From: Actinomycetospora corticicola
GTDB lineage: Bacteria > Actinomycetota > Actinomycetes > Mycobacteriales > Pseudonocardiaceae
Assembly (NCBI RefSeq): GCF_013409505.1
Contig: NZ_JACCBN010000001.1
Coordinates: forward strand, 806,001-870,000
Reading direction: 5' to 3'
DNA length: 64,000 bases
Shown here: positions 34,555 through 43,296 of the stretch, piece after piece
Layout of the letters: each line of letters begins with the position of its first letter
Position numbering within the stretch: position 1 is the stretch's first letter
The notes under the pieces: model-generated
What the model was told of the DNA's origin: nothing
Database searches by the model: none
The model's input: the letters and a program-made list of their open reading frames with translations, nothing else
Made by a program: the position numbers and the translations under genes

Positions 34555-35364
34555 TCAGCGCCGACCCGTGGCCACGACGCCGAAGGTGTTCGGCCGGAGG
34601 ACACGCTCGCCCAGGGTCTGCACCCAGCCGCCCTGGGTGGAGAAGTAGCGGTGCACGTCGACGTCGGCGAAGGACCGGCCGAGCAGGAGGGCGATCGCGT
34701 CCTCGTCGACGCCGTCGCGCACCACGTGGTACTCGGACATGTCCGAGGGGCTCGACTCGTCGTAGACGCCGCGCACCCGGCGCGTGAGCGTGCGGAAGCC
34801 ACGGGCGAGCTCGCCCTCGGTGACCCGCCACGCCAGGGTCGCGGCCCGCGACAGCGCGACGCTCGTGCGGGACTGGCGCGGGTAGTAGAGCGGGTCCTGG
34901 AACGTGACGATCGCGCCGCCGGGCGCGACGATGCGGACGGCCTCCTCGAGGGAGGCGAGGTAGTCGGGGATGTGGTGCAGGACGGCCATGTAGACGACCA
35001 GGTCGACCTCGCCGTGGACGTCGAGCCGGCCGTCGAGGTCGTGGTGGACCTGCACCCGCGGGTTGTGCCGGAACCGAGCGGCGATCGACCGGGCGCTCGG
35101 GCCGCTCATCTCCGTGACCACGACCTCGGCCCCGGCGGACACCATCGTCTCGGTGAACCCGCCGTGCCCGGCGCCGACCTCGATCACCCGCGGCGGGCGC
35201 CCGAGCCGGTCGGCCAGCTCGGTGACCACGGCGTTGAGCGTGTCGCGCATCCACTTGTTGAGGTAGGCGTGCCGCAGGTGGGGCGAGCCGGAGAGGTAGT
35301 CGTGGCCGTCGCCGTGGACGGCCTCCTGCAGGTCGTGCATCGGCACGACGGTCTCGGTCGTCAT
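34555..35364 (-). CDS. class I SAM-dependent methyltransferase
   Basis: 269 aa from ATG 35364. SAM motif I is clear in PPRVIEVGAGHGGFTETMVS; then motif II/post-I (EVVVTEMSG), YMAVLHHIPDYLASLEEAV and APGGAIVTFQDPLYYPRQSR. The C-terminus has YHVVRDGVDEDAIALLLGRS. Likely a small-molecule or sugar O-methyltransferase. It follows the beta-helix gene on the same strand (70 bp) and may accompany the EPS genes. Acceptor unknown. Confidence 0.83.
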   Translation of the reverse strand: MTTETVVPMHDLQEAVHGDGHDYLSGSPHLRHAYLNKWMRDTLNAVVTELADRLGRPPRVIEVGAGHGGFTETMVSAGAEVVVTEMSGPSARSIAARFRHNPRVQVHHDLDGRLDVHGEVDLVVYMAVLHHIPDYLASLEEAVRIVAPGGAIVTFQDPLYYPRQSRTSVALSRAATLAWRVTEGELARGFRTLTRRVRGVYDESSPSDMSEYHVVRDGVDEDAIALLLGRSFADVDVHRYFSTQGGWVQTLGERVLRPNTFGVVATGRR

Positions 35365-35415
35365 GTGGGCCGCATCGCCATCGGCACGGCGGCCGTTAGG
35401 CCGATCGGAGCAGAC

Positions 35416-35431
35416 TCACCCGCGCGGGTGA
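35416..35431. promoter_or_regulatory. perfect 16-bp palindrome
   Basis: TCACCCGCGCGGGTGA lies between the beta-helix gene stop (35435) and the methyltransferase start (35364). Either a compact terminator stem or an operator for the methyltransferase. Confidence 0.45.
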
Positions 35432-35434
35432 CGG

Positions 35435-37060
35435 TCAGACCTGCACGCTGGTGCAGCCGCTCGGCGCCTGCCCCGGCGGGGTCCACGACGCCGTGGTCCG
35501 GTCCCCGACGATGCGGGTGACACGCACGTCGCGCCCGGTGGCGACGTGGAACCCCTGCCCGGCGGGGGCGCCCGACGAGGCCTGGTCGAGGTTCAGCGTG
35601 ACGCCCACCGGGTCCGACGTCCGGGGGTCGGGCCAGCCCACGACGCCGTAGGCGTACATCCCCGGGCGGGTGCGGACGAGCAGGGCGAGCGACAGGTCGC
35701 GCGGCGGATTGGCCGGGGCCTGAGAGTCGACGATCGCCCACACCGCCTGCTGCGGCCCGCTGCCCTGGTGGGTGAGCGCACCCGAGAAGCTGACCTTCCC
35801 GGTGCTGATGTTGAGGGCGCGCCGGTTCGCGGTGTCTGCCGACGAGATCGTCACCTGGATCCCGGTGAGGGTGAGGCCGTAGCACTGCTCGCCGATGTCG
35901 ACCGCGTCGGCGTCCACGCCCACGCTGTTCGCGGCGGGCGGGGCCCAGGTCCCCGAGACCTCCCGGACGGTGCTGGTGTGCCCGGAGTGCTTGAGCTCGA
36001 TCATCCGGGAGCTGAACCGGCCGTTGACCCGCTCGATCGTCGAGAGCACGAGGGCGTTGAACCCGAGCATGTTCTCGCCGACGACCACGAGGTCGTGGAA
36101 CCAGCCGCGCCAGACACCGTTGCGGGCGGTGAAGCCGGCGGAGTCGAGCCACAGCCGGCCGACCTCGATGTCCTGGCACAGCGACCAGGGACAGCGCATG
36201 AAGTAGTCGGCGCCGTCGTTCACACACAGGGTCGGGCCGTCGAGCACCGTGGGGTCGCCCGACGAGGCCACGATCGTCCACGGCACGGGGAGCTCGAGGC
36301 CGACGACACCGGTGCCCGCGTTGTAGGAGGTGACCCGGTTCCACTGCTGCGCGTCGTAGATGACGGCCTCACGGTTGACCATCGGGTCGTTGTCGCAGCG
36401 CACCATGACCACGTCGCCGACCTTCAGGGGCACCGAGCCGAGCGCCTGCGTCAGCCGGACCGACGTCGCGCCCGCCGTGATCGGGGCGAGCGTGCGGGTG
36501 GCCCACGAGATGCCCGCCTGCCCGGTGGCGAAGGCGGCCGGGTGGATGTCGCCGATCTGGAAGCTGTGCGCCTGGGCGAAGTCGTAGTCGGTGCTGCGGG
36601 TGCGGACGTTGCGCAGCACCGCGGTGGGGGAGACCCCGGCGGCGCCCGCCCCGAGGTGGCGCTGGTGGGCGCGCACGACGATCGCCTGCGAGTGCAGGTA
36701 GGTGCCGGCCGGGTAGAAGACGCCGGCCCGGCCCGAGTCGGTGGCCTTCTGGATGGCCGCGCCGTCGAGCTCGTCGGAGAGGCTCCGGGCGGCGGGGAAG
36801 GCGCGCTGCGCGTCGGCGAGGGTGGCGTACCGCGTCGAGAGCGGGCGCGACCCACCGTCGCCGACCGCCCCGAAGTCGGTGACCACCGCGTAGCCCGCCT
36901 GACGGGCGGAGGCGACGGTCGTGGGGGTGCCGGCGCTGAACCCCGACGGCGGGGCAGGGAGCGACGCCGCGTCGGCGGAACCGGTGGCGGCGAGCATCCC
37001 GGCTCCCGCCAATCCGCCGACGGCCAGGAGCACCTCACGACGGCTCAACTCGGTTCCCAT
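35435..37060 (-). CDS. Tat-exported beta-helix (pectate-lyase-like) protein, possible EPS lyase
   Basis: 541 aa. Tat signal: TELSRREVLLAVGGLAGAGM with a likely cleavage after SADA. A pectate-lyase-3-type N-segment follows (YAVVTDFGAVGDGG, then GAAIQKATDSGRAGVFYPAG), then a long repetitive strand region with many single-turn repeats, fitting a right-handed beta-helix. Catalytic residues are not assigned. Divergent from EPS operon 2, so it may cut or modify that polymer outside the cell. A passive structural protein is the alternative. Confidence 0.72.
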   Translation of the reverse strand: MGTELSRREVLLAVGGLAGAGMLAATGSADAASLPAPPSGFSAGTPTTVASARQAGYAVVTDFGAVGDGGSRPLSTRYATLADAQRAFPAARSLSDELDGAAIQKATDSGRAGVFYPAGTYLHSQAIVVRAHQRHLGAGAAGVSPTAVLRNVRTRSTDYDFAQAHSFQIGDIHPAAFATGQAGISWATRTLAPITAGATSVRLTQALGSVPLKVGDVVMVRCDNDPMVNREAVIYDAQQWNRVTSYNAGTGVVGLELPVPWTIVASSGDPTVLDGPTLCVNDGADYFMRCPWSLCQDIEVGRLWLDSAGFTARNGVWRGWFHDLVVVGENMLGFNALVLSTIERVNGRFSSRMIELKHSGHTSTVREVSGTWAPPAANSVGVDADAVDIGEQCYGLTLTGIQVTISSADTANRRALNISTGKVSFSGALTHQGSGPQQAVWAIVDSQAPANPPRDLSLALLVRTRPGMYAYGVVGWPDPRTSDPVGVTLNLDQASSGAPAGQGFHVATGRDVRVTRIVGDRTTASWTPPGQAPSGCTSVQV

Positions 37061-37489
37061 GGGCCCGGAGTAGCCCGGATGCCCGAGTGAGCGACGCCCG
37101 TCGGGGACGGTTCACCCCAAGGTGTCCGCGCGTCAGGGCGTCGTCGGAGGTCGAGCGGGTAGCGGCGGTAACGGCCGTTGCGGTCACCCCGGCGGGTGAA
37201 CTCGCACGATCGGATCGCGCACAACATCACGGCAGGCGAGTGCTCCTCTGCCCACCCCCGTCGTGCCCTATCGGGTGAATCCCGGGGCTTCCGCGACAGT
37301 CCTGCGGCGCTCGATCGTCGGCTCCGGACGGCAGGTCCCGGGACCGTCGAAAACCACCGATGTCACCGTCCGTGATCGACTTTCGTCGCCCTCGGCGTTG
37401 CTCCATCGGCTGTAGCGCCTACGGCCGACCGGGCGATGCCAGCTCTGAGACGCAACGAGGGTTGCGACGACGAGACGAGGTGTTCACCG
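37061..37489. promoter_or_regulatory. intergenic control region between beta-helix gene and EPS operon 2
   Basis: 430 bp without a convincing gene. It holds a palindrome AACGGCCGTT (37170-37179), a TATCGGGTGAAT motif (37269-37280) also found upstream of the MEDS operon, and GTCAC-CGTCC-GTGAT (37362-37376). The GAGG at ~37477 probably serves the priming glycosyltransferase start at GTG 37490. Promoters for both directions must lie here. Confidence 0.45.
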
Positions 37490-39082
37490 GTGACGACCAC
37501 GGGCGGCCCGCAGGCGGCCGGCGACGAGGCGGCTCCACGGGTGCTGCTCACCGCGGCGGACACGGTCCCGACGGCGGACGCGGTCCCGACAGCGGGTTCG
37601 GTCCCGACGGCGGGTGCGGTGCGGGACCACGGTGCGGTCCCGGGGCGGGACCCGCTCACGGGCACGACCGGGAGCCGGGGCGTCGACGCGGTCCGCCGCG
37701 TGCGGCGGTCCTGGGCGCGGCGGGTCCTCGTCGCCGACCTGCTCGCCGTCGCGCTCGTCGGTACCGCGGCCGCGGTGCTCCTGCCGGCCGACCCCACCGG
37801 ACCGGTCGGGCACGTCGGCCCCACGCTGCTGGTCGTCGGGCTGGTCGCACTCCTCGGTGTCGCCCTCGCCGTCCGGCGCTGCTGGCACCCGCTGCTGGTC
37901 TGCTCGGGCGGCCTCGAGTACACCCGCGTGCTGCAGGCCGGCACCGGGGCGCTGCTCGTCCTCGCGCTCGGCCAGGTGGCCGTCCGCGACGACGGGCTCC
38001 GGCCCTGGACCCTGGCGGTCCTCCCCGCGGCGGTGCTCGCGGTGCTCGCGGTCCGCGGGGTGGCCCGGGCGCTGCTGCACCGGCGCCGGCGGCGGGGGAT
38101 CGGCCTGACCGGCGTCCTGGCGGTCGGCTCGGAGGAGTCGGTCGAGGCCCTCGTGGCCCGGACCCGCCGGGCGCCGGAGCACGGCTGGACCGTGCTCGCC
38201 GCCTGCACCCCGGCCGGGGTCGGGACCTGTGCCGGTGTGCCCGTCGTCGGGGACCTCGACGACGTGGCCGAGCGGGTCCACGGCGTCGGCGCCGAGGTCG
38301 TCGCCGTGGCCGCCGCACCGGGCTGGTCCGGGCGCCGGCTGCACCGGCTGGCCTGGGAGCTCGAGGGCACCGACCTCGACCTCGTCGTCGACCCGGGGCT
38401 CATGGAGATCGCCGGGCCCCGCCTGCACGTCACCCCGGTCGACGGCCAGCCGATGATCCGGCTGACCCAGCCCACCTTCCGGGGCGCCGCCCGGGTCTCC
38501 AAGGCACTGCTCGACCGCGTCGTCGCCGTCGTCGCCGTCGTCGCGCTGGCCCCGGTGCTGCTCGGGGTCGCCCTCGCGATCCGGCTCGACGACCACGGGC
38601 CGGTCTTCTTCCGCCAGGAACGCGTCGGACGGCGTGGCCGCCCCTTCCGCATGATCAAGTTCCGCTCGATGGCGGTGGACGCCGAGGCCGTGCGGACCTC
38701 GCTGCGCTCCGACGACGCGGACGGCCCGCTGTTCAAGATGCGCGCCGACCCGCGCGTCACCCGGATCGGCGCGGTGCTGCGCCGCTACTCGCTCGACGAG
38801 CTGCCCCAGCTGCTCAACGTCGTCGGCGGCTCGATGTCGCTCGTCGGCCCGCGCCCGCCCCTGCCGAGCGAGGTCGTCGAGTACGCCGACGACGCCCGCC
38901 GGCGCCTGCTCGTCCGGCCCGGCATGACCGGCCTGTGGCAGGTCAGCGGCCGCAGCGACCTCTCCTGGGAGGAGACGGTGCGCCTCGACCTGCGCTACGT
39001 CGAGAACTGGTCGCCCGGACTCGACCTCCACATCCTCGCCCGCACCGTGACGGCCGTGCTCGCCGGCCGCGGCGCCTACTGA
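37490..39082 (+). CDS. undecaprenyl-phosphate priming glycosylphosphotransferase (WcaJ/CpsE type)
   Basis: 530 aa from GTG 37490; an in-frame ATG at 37436 is less likely. The low-complexity N-terminus has a VPTA(D/G)(A/S) repeat encoded by an 18-bp tandem repeat (37553-37620). Four hydrophobic helices follow, then a CoA-binding-like domain and the polyisoprenyl-phosphate transferase core: KALLDRVVAVVAVVALAPVL, FFRQERVGRRGRPFRMIKFR, LRRYSLDELPQLLNVV and MSLVGPRPPLPSEV. Transfers sugar-1-P to undecaprenyl phosphate, starting EPS units. It opens EPS operon 2. Locus 1 has no such gene. Confidence 0.92.
   Translation: MTTTGGPQAAGDEAAPRVLLTAADTVPTADAVPTAGSVPTAGAVRDHGAVPGRDPLTGTTGSRGVDAVRRVRRSWARRVLVADLLAVALVGTAAAVLLPADPTGPVGHVGPTLLVVGLVALLGVALAVRRCWHPLLVCSGGLEYTRVLQAGTGALLVLALGQVAVRDDGLRPWTLAVLPAAVLAVLAVRGVARALLHRRRRRGIGLTGVLAVGSEESVEALVARTRRAPEHGWTVLAACTPAGVGTCAGVPVVGDLDDVAERVHGVGAEVVAVAAAPGWSGRRLHRLAWELEGTDLDLVVDPGLMEIAGPRLHVTPVDGQPMIRLTQPTFRGAARVSKALLDRVVAVVAVVALAPVLLGVALAIRLDDHGPVFFRQERVGRRGRPFRMIKFRSMAVDAEAVRTSLRSDDADGPLFKMRADPRVTRIGAVLRRYSLDELPQLLNVVGGSMSLVGPRPPLPSEVVEYADDARRRLLVRPGMTGLWQVSGRSDLSWEETVRLDLRYVENWSPGLDLHILARTVTAVLAGRGAY
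37553..37620 (+). repeat. 18-bp tandem repeat inside priming glycosyltransferase gene
   Basis: Near-perfect units of the type GGCGGACGCGGTCCCGAC, about 3.5-4 copies. Encodes an Ala/Pro/Val-rich unstructured N-terminal tail. Likely a replication-slippage hotspot. Confidence 0.7.
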
Positions 39083-39113
39083 CTCCCACACGACGAGACC
39101 GGGAACCCTCGCC

Positions 39114-40439
39114 ATGAGCCTCTCCGTGCTGATCCTGGGCCTGAACTACGCCCCGGAGCCGACCGGCATCGCGCCCTACACCACCGGCACCGCCCGCTTC
39201 CTGGCCGACGCCGGGCACCACGTCCACGTCGTCACGGGCCTGCCGCACTACCCGCACTGGGAGATCGCGGCCGGGTACCGCCGCGCCCGCGGCGTGCTCC
39301 ACGAGCGCGACGGCGACGTCCGCCTCACCCGCATCGCGCACCCCGTGCCCGCCGACCCCGGCGGCGCCGAGCGCATCCGCATGGAGGCCGCCTTCGCCGC
39401 CGGGGCGGCCCGCGCCCACCGGGGCGCGCGCCCCGACGTCGTGCTGGCGGTCAGCCCCGCGCTGCTCACCGTGGGCGCGGCCCTGCGCTGGCGCGCCCCG
39501 GGCCGCACCGCGGTCGGCGTCATCACCCAGGACCTCTACGGCCGGGCGATCGCGGAGACCGGCGCCCTCGGCGGGCGGGGCGCCCGCGCCGCCGCGACCC
39601 TCGAGCGGGCGCTGCTGACCCGCGCCGACGGCGTCGTCGCGATCCACGAGAGCTTCCGGCGGTCGCTGGGCGAGCTCGGCGTCGAGAACCGTCGGATCAC
39701 CACCATCCGCAACTGGAGCCACGTCAGCCCGGTCCGCGCCGGCGGGGCCGACCTGCTCGCGCTGCGCCGCCGGCGGGGCTGGCGTGACGACGAGGTGGTC
39801 GCCCTGCACGCCGGGAACATGGGCGCGAAGCAGGGCCTGGAGAACGTCGTCGAGGCGGCCCGCCTCGCCGACGCCACCGGCGCGGTCGTGCGCTTCGTCC
39901 TGCTCGGCACCGGCGCGCGCCGCGCGGCGCTCGAGGCGTACGGCGTCGGGGTCGAGCGCCTGCAGTTCCTCGACCCGCTGCCCGCCTCCGAGTTCGAGCT
40001 CGCGATGGCCGCCGCCGACGTCCTCGTCCTCAACGAGAAGCCCGGCGTCGAGGAGATGTGCGTGCCCTCCAAGCTCACCTCGTACTTCGCGGCCGGCCGG
40101 CCCGTGGTGGCGGCGACGAGCCCCCGTAGTGCGGCGAGCGCCGAGATCGAGGCCTCCGGCGGGGGCGTGCGGGTCGACCCGGGGACCCCCGAGGAGTTGC
40201 TCGGGGCCGTCCTGCGCTGCGGCCTCGACCCGGCGACGGCCGGCACGATGGGCCTGCGCGGACAGCTGTTCGCCCGCGACGCCCTCTCGGCCGTGGCCGC
40301 CCGCGGCGCCTACGTCGACTGGGTCGCCGACCTGGCCGCCGGGCGCGGCCGCCGCCGCCCGACCGCCCTCCCCACCCTCGCCGGCGCCTCCGAGGTCCCC
40401 ACGGACGTCCGCGCGCTCGTCACCGAGGACGCGTCGTGA
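39114..40439 (+). CDS. GT4 glycosyltransferase, WcaI-like (EPS locus 2)
   Basis: 441 aa. Starts VLILGLNYAPEPTGIAPYTT and shares the whole architecture with 2911-4257: ALHAGNMGAKQGLENVVEAA, NEKPGVEEMCVPSKLTSYFA and the final MGLRGQLFARDAL. Probably adds an early sugar of the repeat unit to the primed lipid. Starts 31 bp after the priming enzyme; the stop overlaps the next start. The two paralogs look like a recent duplication or recurrent recruitment of one sugar-transfer step. Confidence 0.9.
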   Translation: MSLSVLILGLNYAPEPTGIAPYTTGTARFLADAGHHVHVVTGLPHYPHWEIAAGYRRARGVLHERDGDVRLTRIAHPVPADPGGAERIRMEAAFAAGAARAHRGARPDVVLAVSPALLTVGAALRWRAPGRTAVGVITQDLYGRAIAETGALGGRGARAAATLERALLTRADGVVAIHESFRRSLGELGVENRRITTIRNWSHVSPVRAGGADLLALRRRRGWRDDEVVALHAGNMGAKQGLENVVEAARLADATGAVVRFVLLGTGARRAALEAYGVGVERLQFLDPLPASEFELAMAAADVLVLNEKPGVEEMCVPSKLTSYFAAGRPVVAATSPRSAASAEIEASGGGVRVDPGTPEELLGAVLRCGLDPATAGTMGLRGQLFARDALSAVAARGAYVDWVADLAAGRGRRRPTALPTLAGASEVPTDVRALVTEDAS

Positions 40440-41005
40440 CCGCGCGGCGGCTGCAGGACTTCACCGGCGCCGGCCACGACAAGGGCCGGTCGACGGGCTG
40501 GCAGGTGGCGTGGTGGGTCGTCTCGAACCTCGTGTTCCGGGCCTGGTGGTGCCCGGCCCGCGTGCGCCCGGTGATCCTGCGGGCCTTCGGCGCCCGCGTG
40601 GGTCGCGGGGTGAACATCCGCAACGGCGTCCGGGTGCACTGGCCCTGGAAGCTCGAGATCGGCGACCACTGCTGGATCGGCGAGGGCGCCTGGCTGCTCA
40701 ACCTGGAGCCGATCCTGCTCGGCGACCAGGTGTGCGTGTCCCAGGAGGCCGTGCTGTGCACCGGCTCGCACCGGCGGCGCGACCCGGCGTTCGCCTACGA
40801 CAACGCCCCCATCGTCGTCGGCGCCGGGGCGTGGGTCGCGCTGCGGGCGATCGTCCTGCGGGGCGTCGTGGTGCCCGCCGACGGCCTGGTCCCCGCCGGC
40901 ACGGTGCTCGCCCGGACCTCCGCCCCCGTCGGGGACGCGGCGGTGCCCCGGCCCCGCGGGGCGCGGGACCACCGGGGCGTCCCGACGACGGGGGTGACCG
41001 CGTGA
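40436..41005 (+). CDS. WcaF-like colanic acid acetyltransferase
   Basis: 189 aa from GTG 40436 (GTGA overlap). LbH fold of the WcaF/maltose-acetyltransferase group: RLQDFTGAGHDKGRSTGWQV and WVVSNLVFRAWWCPARVRP at the N-terminus, then hexapeptide turns (GRGVNIRNGVRVHWPWKLEI, GDHCWIGEGAWLLNLEPILL). Expected to O-acetylate an EPS sugar using acetyl-CoA. The C-terminus is a disordered Pro/Arg tail. Coupled to Wzy downstream by GTGA overlap. Confidence 0.88.
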   Translation: MTARRLQDFTGAGHDKGRSTGWQVAWWVVSNLVFRAWWCPARVRPVILRAFGARVGRGVNIRNGVRVHWPWKLEIGDHCWIGEGAWLLNLEPILLGDQVCVSQEAVLCTGSHRRRDPAFAYDNAPIVVGAGAWVALRAIVLRGVVVPADGLVPAGTVLARTSAPVGDAAVPRPRGARDHRGVPTTGVTA

Positions 41006-42549
41006 GCCTCGTGCTCGACCGTCCCGCGACGGCCGACGTGCCGCTCCCGCCCCCCGGTCCGCGCCGGCTCACCGGCCTGCAGTTCCTCCTCCCGCTGTTC
41101 TCCGTCACCGTCCTGCTGGCCGTCCCGGCGGCCGTCTTCGTCGCCCCCGTCGTCGCGCGCGGCTCCGTGTCGGTCGGCGTCGCGGCCGTCCTGTTCGCCG
41201 TGTCGGTCGTCTACTGCGCGCTGCGCCTCGGATCGCTGATGTGGGAGGCGGAGCCGCGCTGGGCCGTGCTCGGGCTGTGGATGTTCTCCTACGCCTGGCT
41301 CGCGGTCGCGGGGCTGACCCAGACCCTCGCCGGCGAGAACCCGCTGGGCTTCACGCTCGGCGACCTCGCCACCGAGCAGGCCGCGCTGCTGCTCGCCGGG
41401 CTGATCTGCTTCGACGTGGCGTCCCGGGTCCGCCCGCGGCGCGCCGGTGCCCTGCTGCCCGCCGCGCTCGACGCCCGGCTGCGCGGCCGCGTCCTCGACC
41501 CGACCCGGGTCCTGCTGCTCGGCGTGGTGGCCCTGGTCACCGCGCCGGTGCTGGTCGCGCTGCTCGGCGGGCCGGGGGTGCTGCTGTCCGACCGCCAGGC
41601 GGTCTTCGACCAGCTGTCGTCGTCGGGGCTCTACTCCTCGGCGTCGAACGCGACCGGCGGCATGGTCGCCGTGATCGGCAACGTCCTGCCGTTCGTGGCG
41701 CTGATCTGCCTGGTCAAGCTCCTCGCCGACGACCCGGAGCAGCGTCGTCGGGCCGAGGTGTGGGCGCTCGGCGCGGCGCTCGTCGCGCTCAACGCCCTGA
41801 TGAACAACCCGCTCTCGAACCCGCGCTACTGGGCGTTCGCGATCGTGCTCGCGTTCTTCTTCTGCTGGCGCTTCTCCACCCGGCCGGCCGTGCTGACCAC
41901 GTTCGTCACGCTGTTCACGCTCAGCTCGCTGATCATCTTCCCCTACCTCGACCACTTCCGGGTCTCCGAGGCGCAGATGAAGCAGTACGGGATCCGGACG
42001 CCGAGCTACTCGCAGCCGGTGGACTACGTGCTCGGCAAGACCGACTACGCCTCCATCTCCGACGTCGGCGTCGCCCTGCGCGTCGTCGACCACCACGGGC
42101 ACACCCTCGGCCGGCAGCTGCTCGGCGCGGCCACCTTCTGGGTGCCGCGCTCGCTGTGGCCGGACAAGCCCGACAACACCGCGTTCCTCATCGCCGACGA
42201 GATCGGCTTCCCCAACCGCAACCTGGACTCCCCGCTGTGGGCCGAGGGTTACGTCGACTTCGGCTGGCTCGGCGCCTGCGGCCTGCTCGCGCTCGGCGGG
42301 CTGGCCGCCCGCCGGCTCGACGACGCCTTCGTCGCGCACCGCGGGGCCCGCACCCGGGTCGTGCCGCTCGTGGCCGTCGCGGCGCCCGTCATCGCCGGCT
42401 ACGAGTTCATCCTCATCCGCGGCTCCCTGCTGCAGGCCATGGCCAGGATCGTCGTGCTCCTGGTGCTGCTCCTGCTGGTCTCCCGCGTTCCCCGCACCGC
42501 CGCCCGGCACGCCGCCGTGCGGTCCCACCTCACCGGGAGCCCCCAGTGA
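41002..42549 (+). CDS. O-antigen polymerase-like (Wzy) membrane protein
   Basis: 515 aa from GTG 41002. ~11-12 hydrophobic helices starting at LQFLLPLFSVTVLLAVPAAV. Large extracytoplasmic loop around residues 300-400 with SVDY-type residues, a GHTLGRQLLGAATFWVPRSL segment and LWAEGYVDFGWLGACGLLAL, a pattern seen in O-antigen polymerases (oligosaccharide repeat unit polymerase). Polymerises lipid-linked repeat units outside the membrane. Different in sequence from the locus 1 polymerase, so the two polymers may differ. Confidence 0.8.
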   Translation: MSLVLDRPATADVPLPPPGPRRLTGLQFLLPLFSVTVLLAVPAAVFVAPVVARGSVSVGVAAVLFAVSVVYCALRLGSLMWEAEPRWAVLGLWMFSYAWLAVAGLTQTLAGENPLGFTLGDLATEQAALLLAGLICFDVASRVRPRRAGALLPAALDARLRGRVLDPTRVLLLGVVALVTAPVLVALLGGPGVLLSDRQAVFDQLSSSGLYSSASNATGGMVAVIGNVLPFVALICLVKLLADDPEQRRRAEVWALGAALVALNALMNNPLSNPRYWAFAIVLAFFFCWRFSTRPAVLTTFVTLFTLSSLIIFPYLDHFRVSEAQMKQYGIRTPSYSQPVDYVLGKTDYASISDVGVALRVVDHHGHTLGRQLLGAATFWVPRSLWPDKPDNTAFLIADEIGFPNRNLDSPLWAEGYVDFGWLGACGLLALGGLAARRLDDAFVAHRGARTRVVPLVAVAAPVIAGYEFILIRGSLLQAMARIVVLLVLLLLVSRVPRTAARHAAVRSHLTGSPQ

Positions 42550-43256
42550 CCCGTCCCGTCCGCGGCCCGCTCGCCCGTCGGCTGCACACCCTCGTCTGGC
42601 TGCTCCCCGCGTCGCCGATGAAGAACCGGCTGCTCCGCCGGTTCGGCCACGTCGTCGCCCGGAGCGCCTCGCTCGGCTCCTGCCTCGTCCCGTCCCTGGT
42701 GCACCTGCACGCGGGCGAACGTGCCTTCGTCGCGTCCGGCAACTTCATCCGCGGCGTCGCGGAGCTGGTGCTCGGCGACGACGCGATCATCGGGCCCTGG
42801 AACATCCTCACCGCCCACCCCGCCTTCCAGCACGAGGGCGAGAACGGGGTGCTGTGGATGGGCGCGCACGCCCTCATCACCAGCCGGCACAGCATCGACT
42901 GCTCCGGCACCGTCGTCCTCGGGGCCTTCTCCTCAATCGCCGGGCACGACACGCAGGTGCTGAGCCACGAGCTCGACTTCGACGGGCCGGCCCAGACCTG
43001 CGCGCACATCGAGATCGGTGACCACTCCTTCGTGGGAACGCGGTGCACCGTGCTGTCCGGTGCACGTCTCCCGGACCGGTCGGCCCTCGCGGCGGGCTCG
43101 GTGCTGCGTCGGGCACCGGTCGAGCACGCCGGGCTCTACACCGGCTCTCCGGCCCGCCACAAGCAGCTCCTCGACGGGGCGTGGTTCCACCGGCCCGTCG
43201 GACCGACCCGGTCGCTGCGCGACCACGCCGGGGTCCTGCTCCCCGGCGCCTTCTGA
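42546..43256 (+). CDS. hexapeptide acyltransferase
   Basis: 236 aa from GTG 42546 (GTGA overlap). LbH acyltransferase: an amphipathic N-terminus (RRLHTLVWLLPASPMKNRLL), then coil turns with FVASGNFIRGVAELVLGDDA, GPWNILTAHPAFQHEG and IEIGDHSFVGTRCTVLSGAR. The HSIDCSGTVVLG turn places a histidine where acetyltransferases bind CoA. Substrate is presumably an EPS sugar. Followed by a 40-bp gap and an AGGAAGGA ribosome-binding site for wzc. Confidence 0.8.
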   Translation: MTRPVRGPLARRLHTLVWLLPASPMKNRLLRRFGHVVARSASLGSCLVPSLVHLHAGERAFVASGNFIRGVAELVLGDDAIIGPWNILTAHPAFQHEGENGVLWMGAHALITSRHSIDCSGTVVLGAFSSIAGHDTQVLSHELDFDGPAQTCAHIEIGDHSFVGTRCTVLSGARLPDRSALAAGSVLRRAPVEHAGLYTGSPARHKQLLDGAWFHRPVGPTRSLRDHAGVLLPGAF

Positions 43257-43296
43257 CCTCCCCACCCCTCCACCCGACCCCAGGAAGGACCGCCCG

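Noticed and set aside
37553..37620. A minisatellite with regulatory role.
   Set aside because: The 18-bp repeat is in frame inside the priming glycosyltransferase gene and encodes a low-complexity tail.
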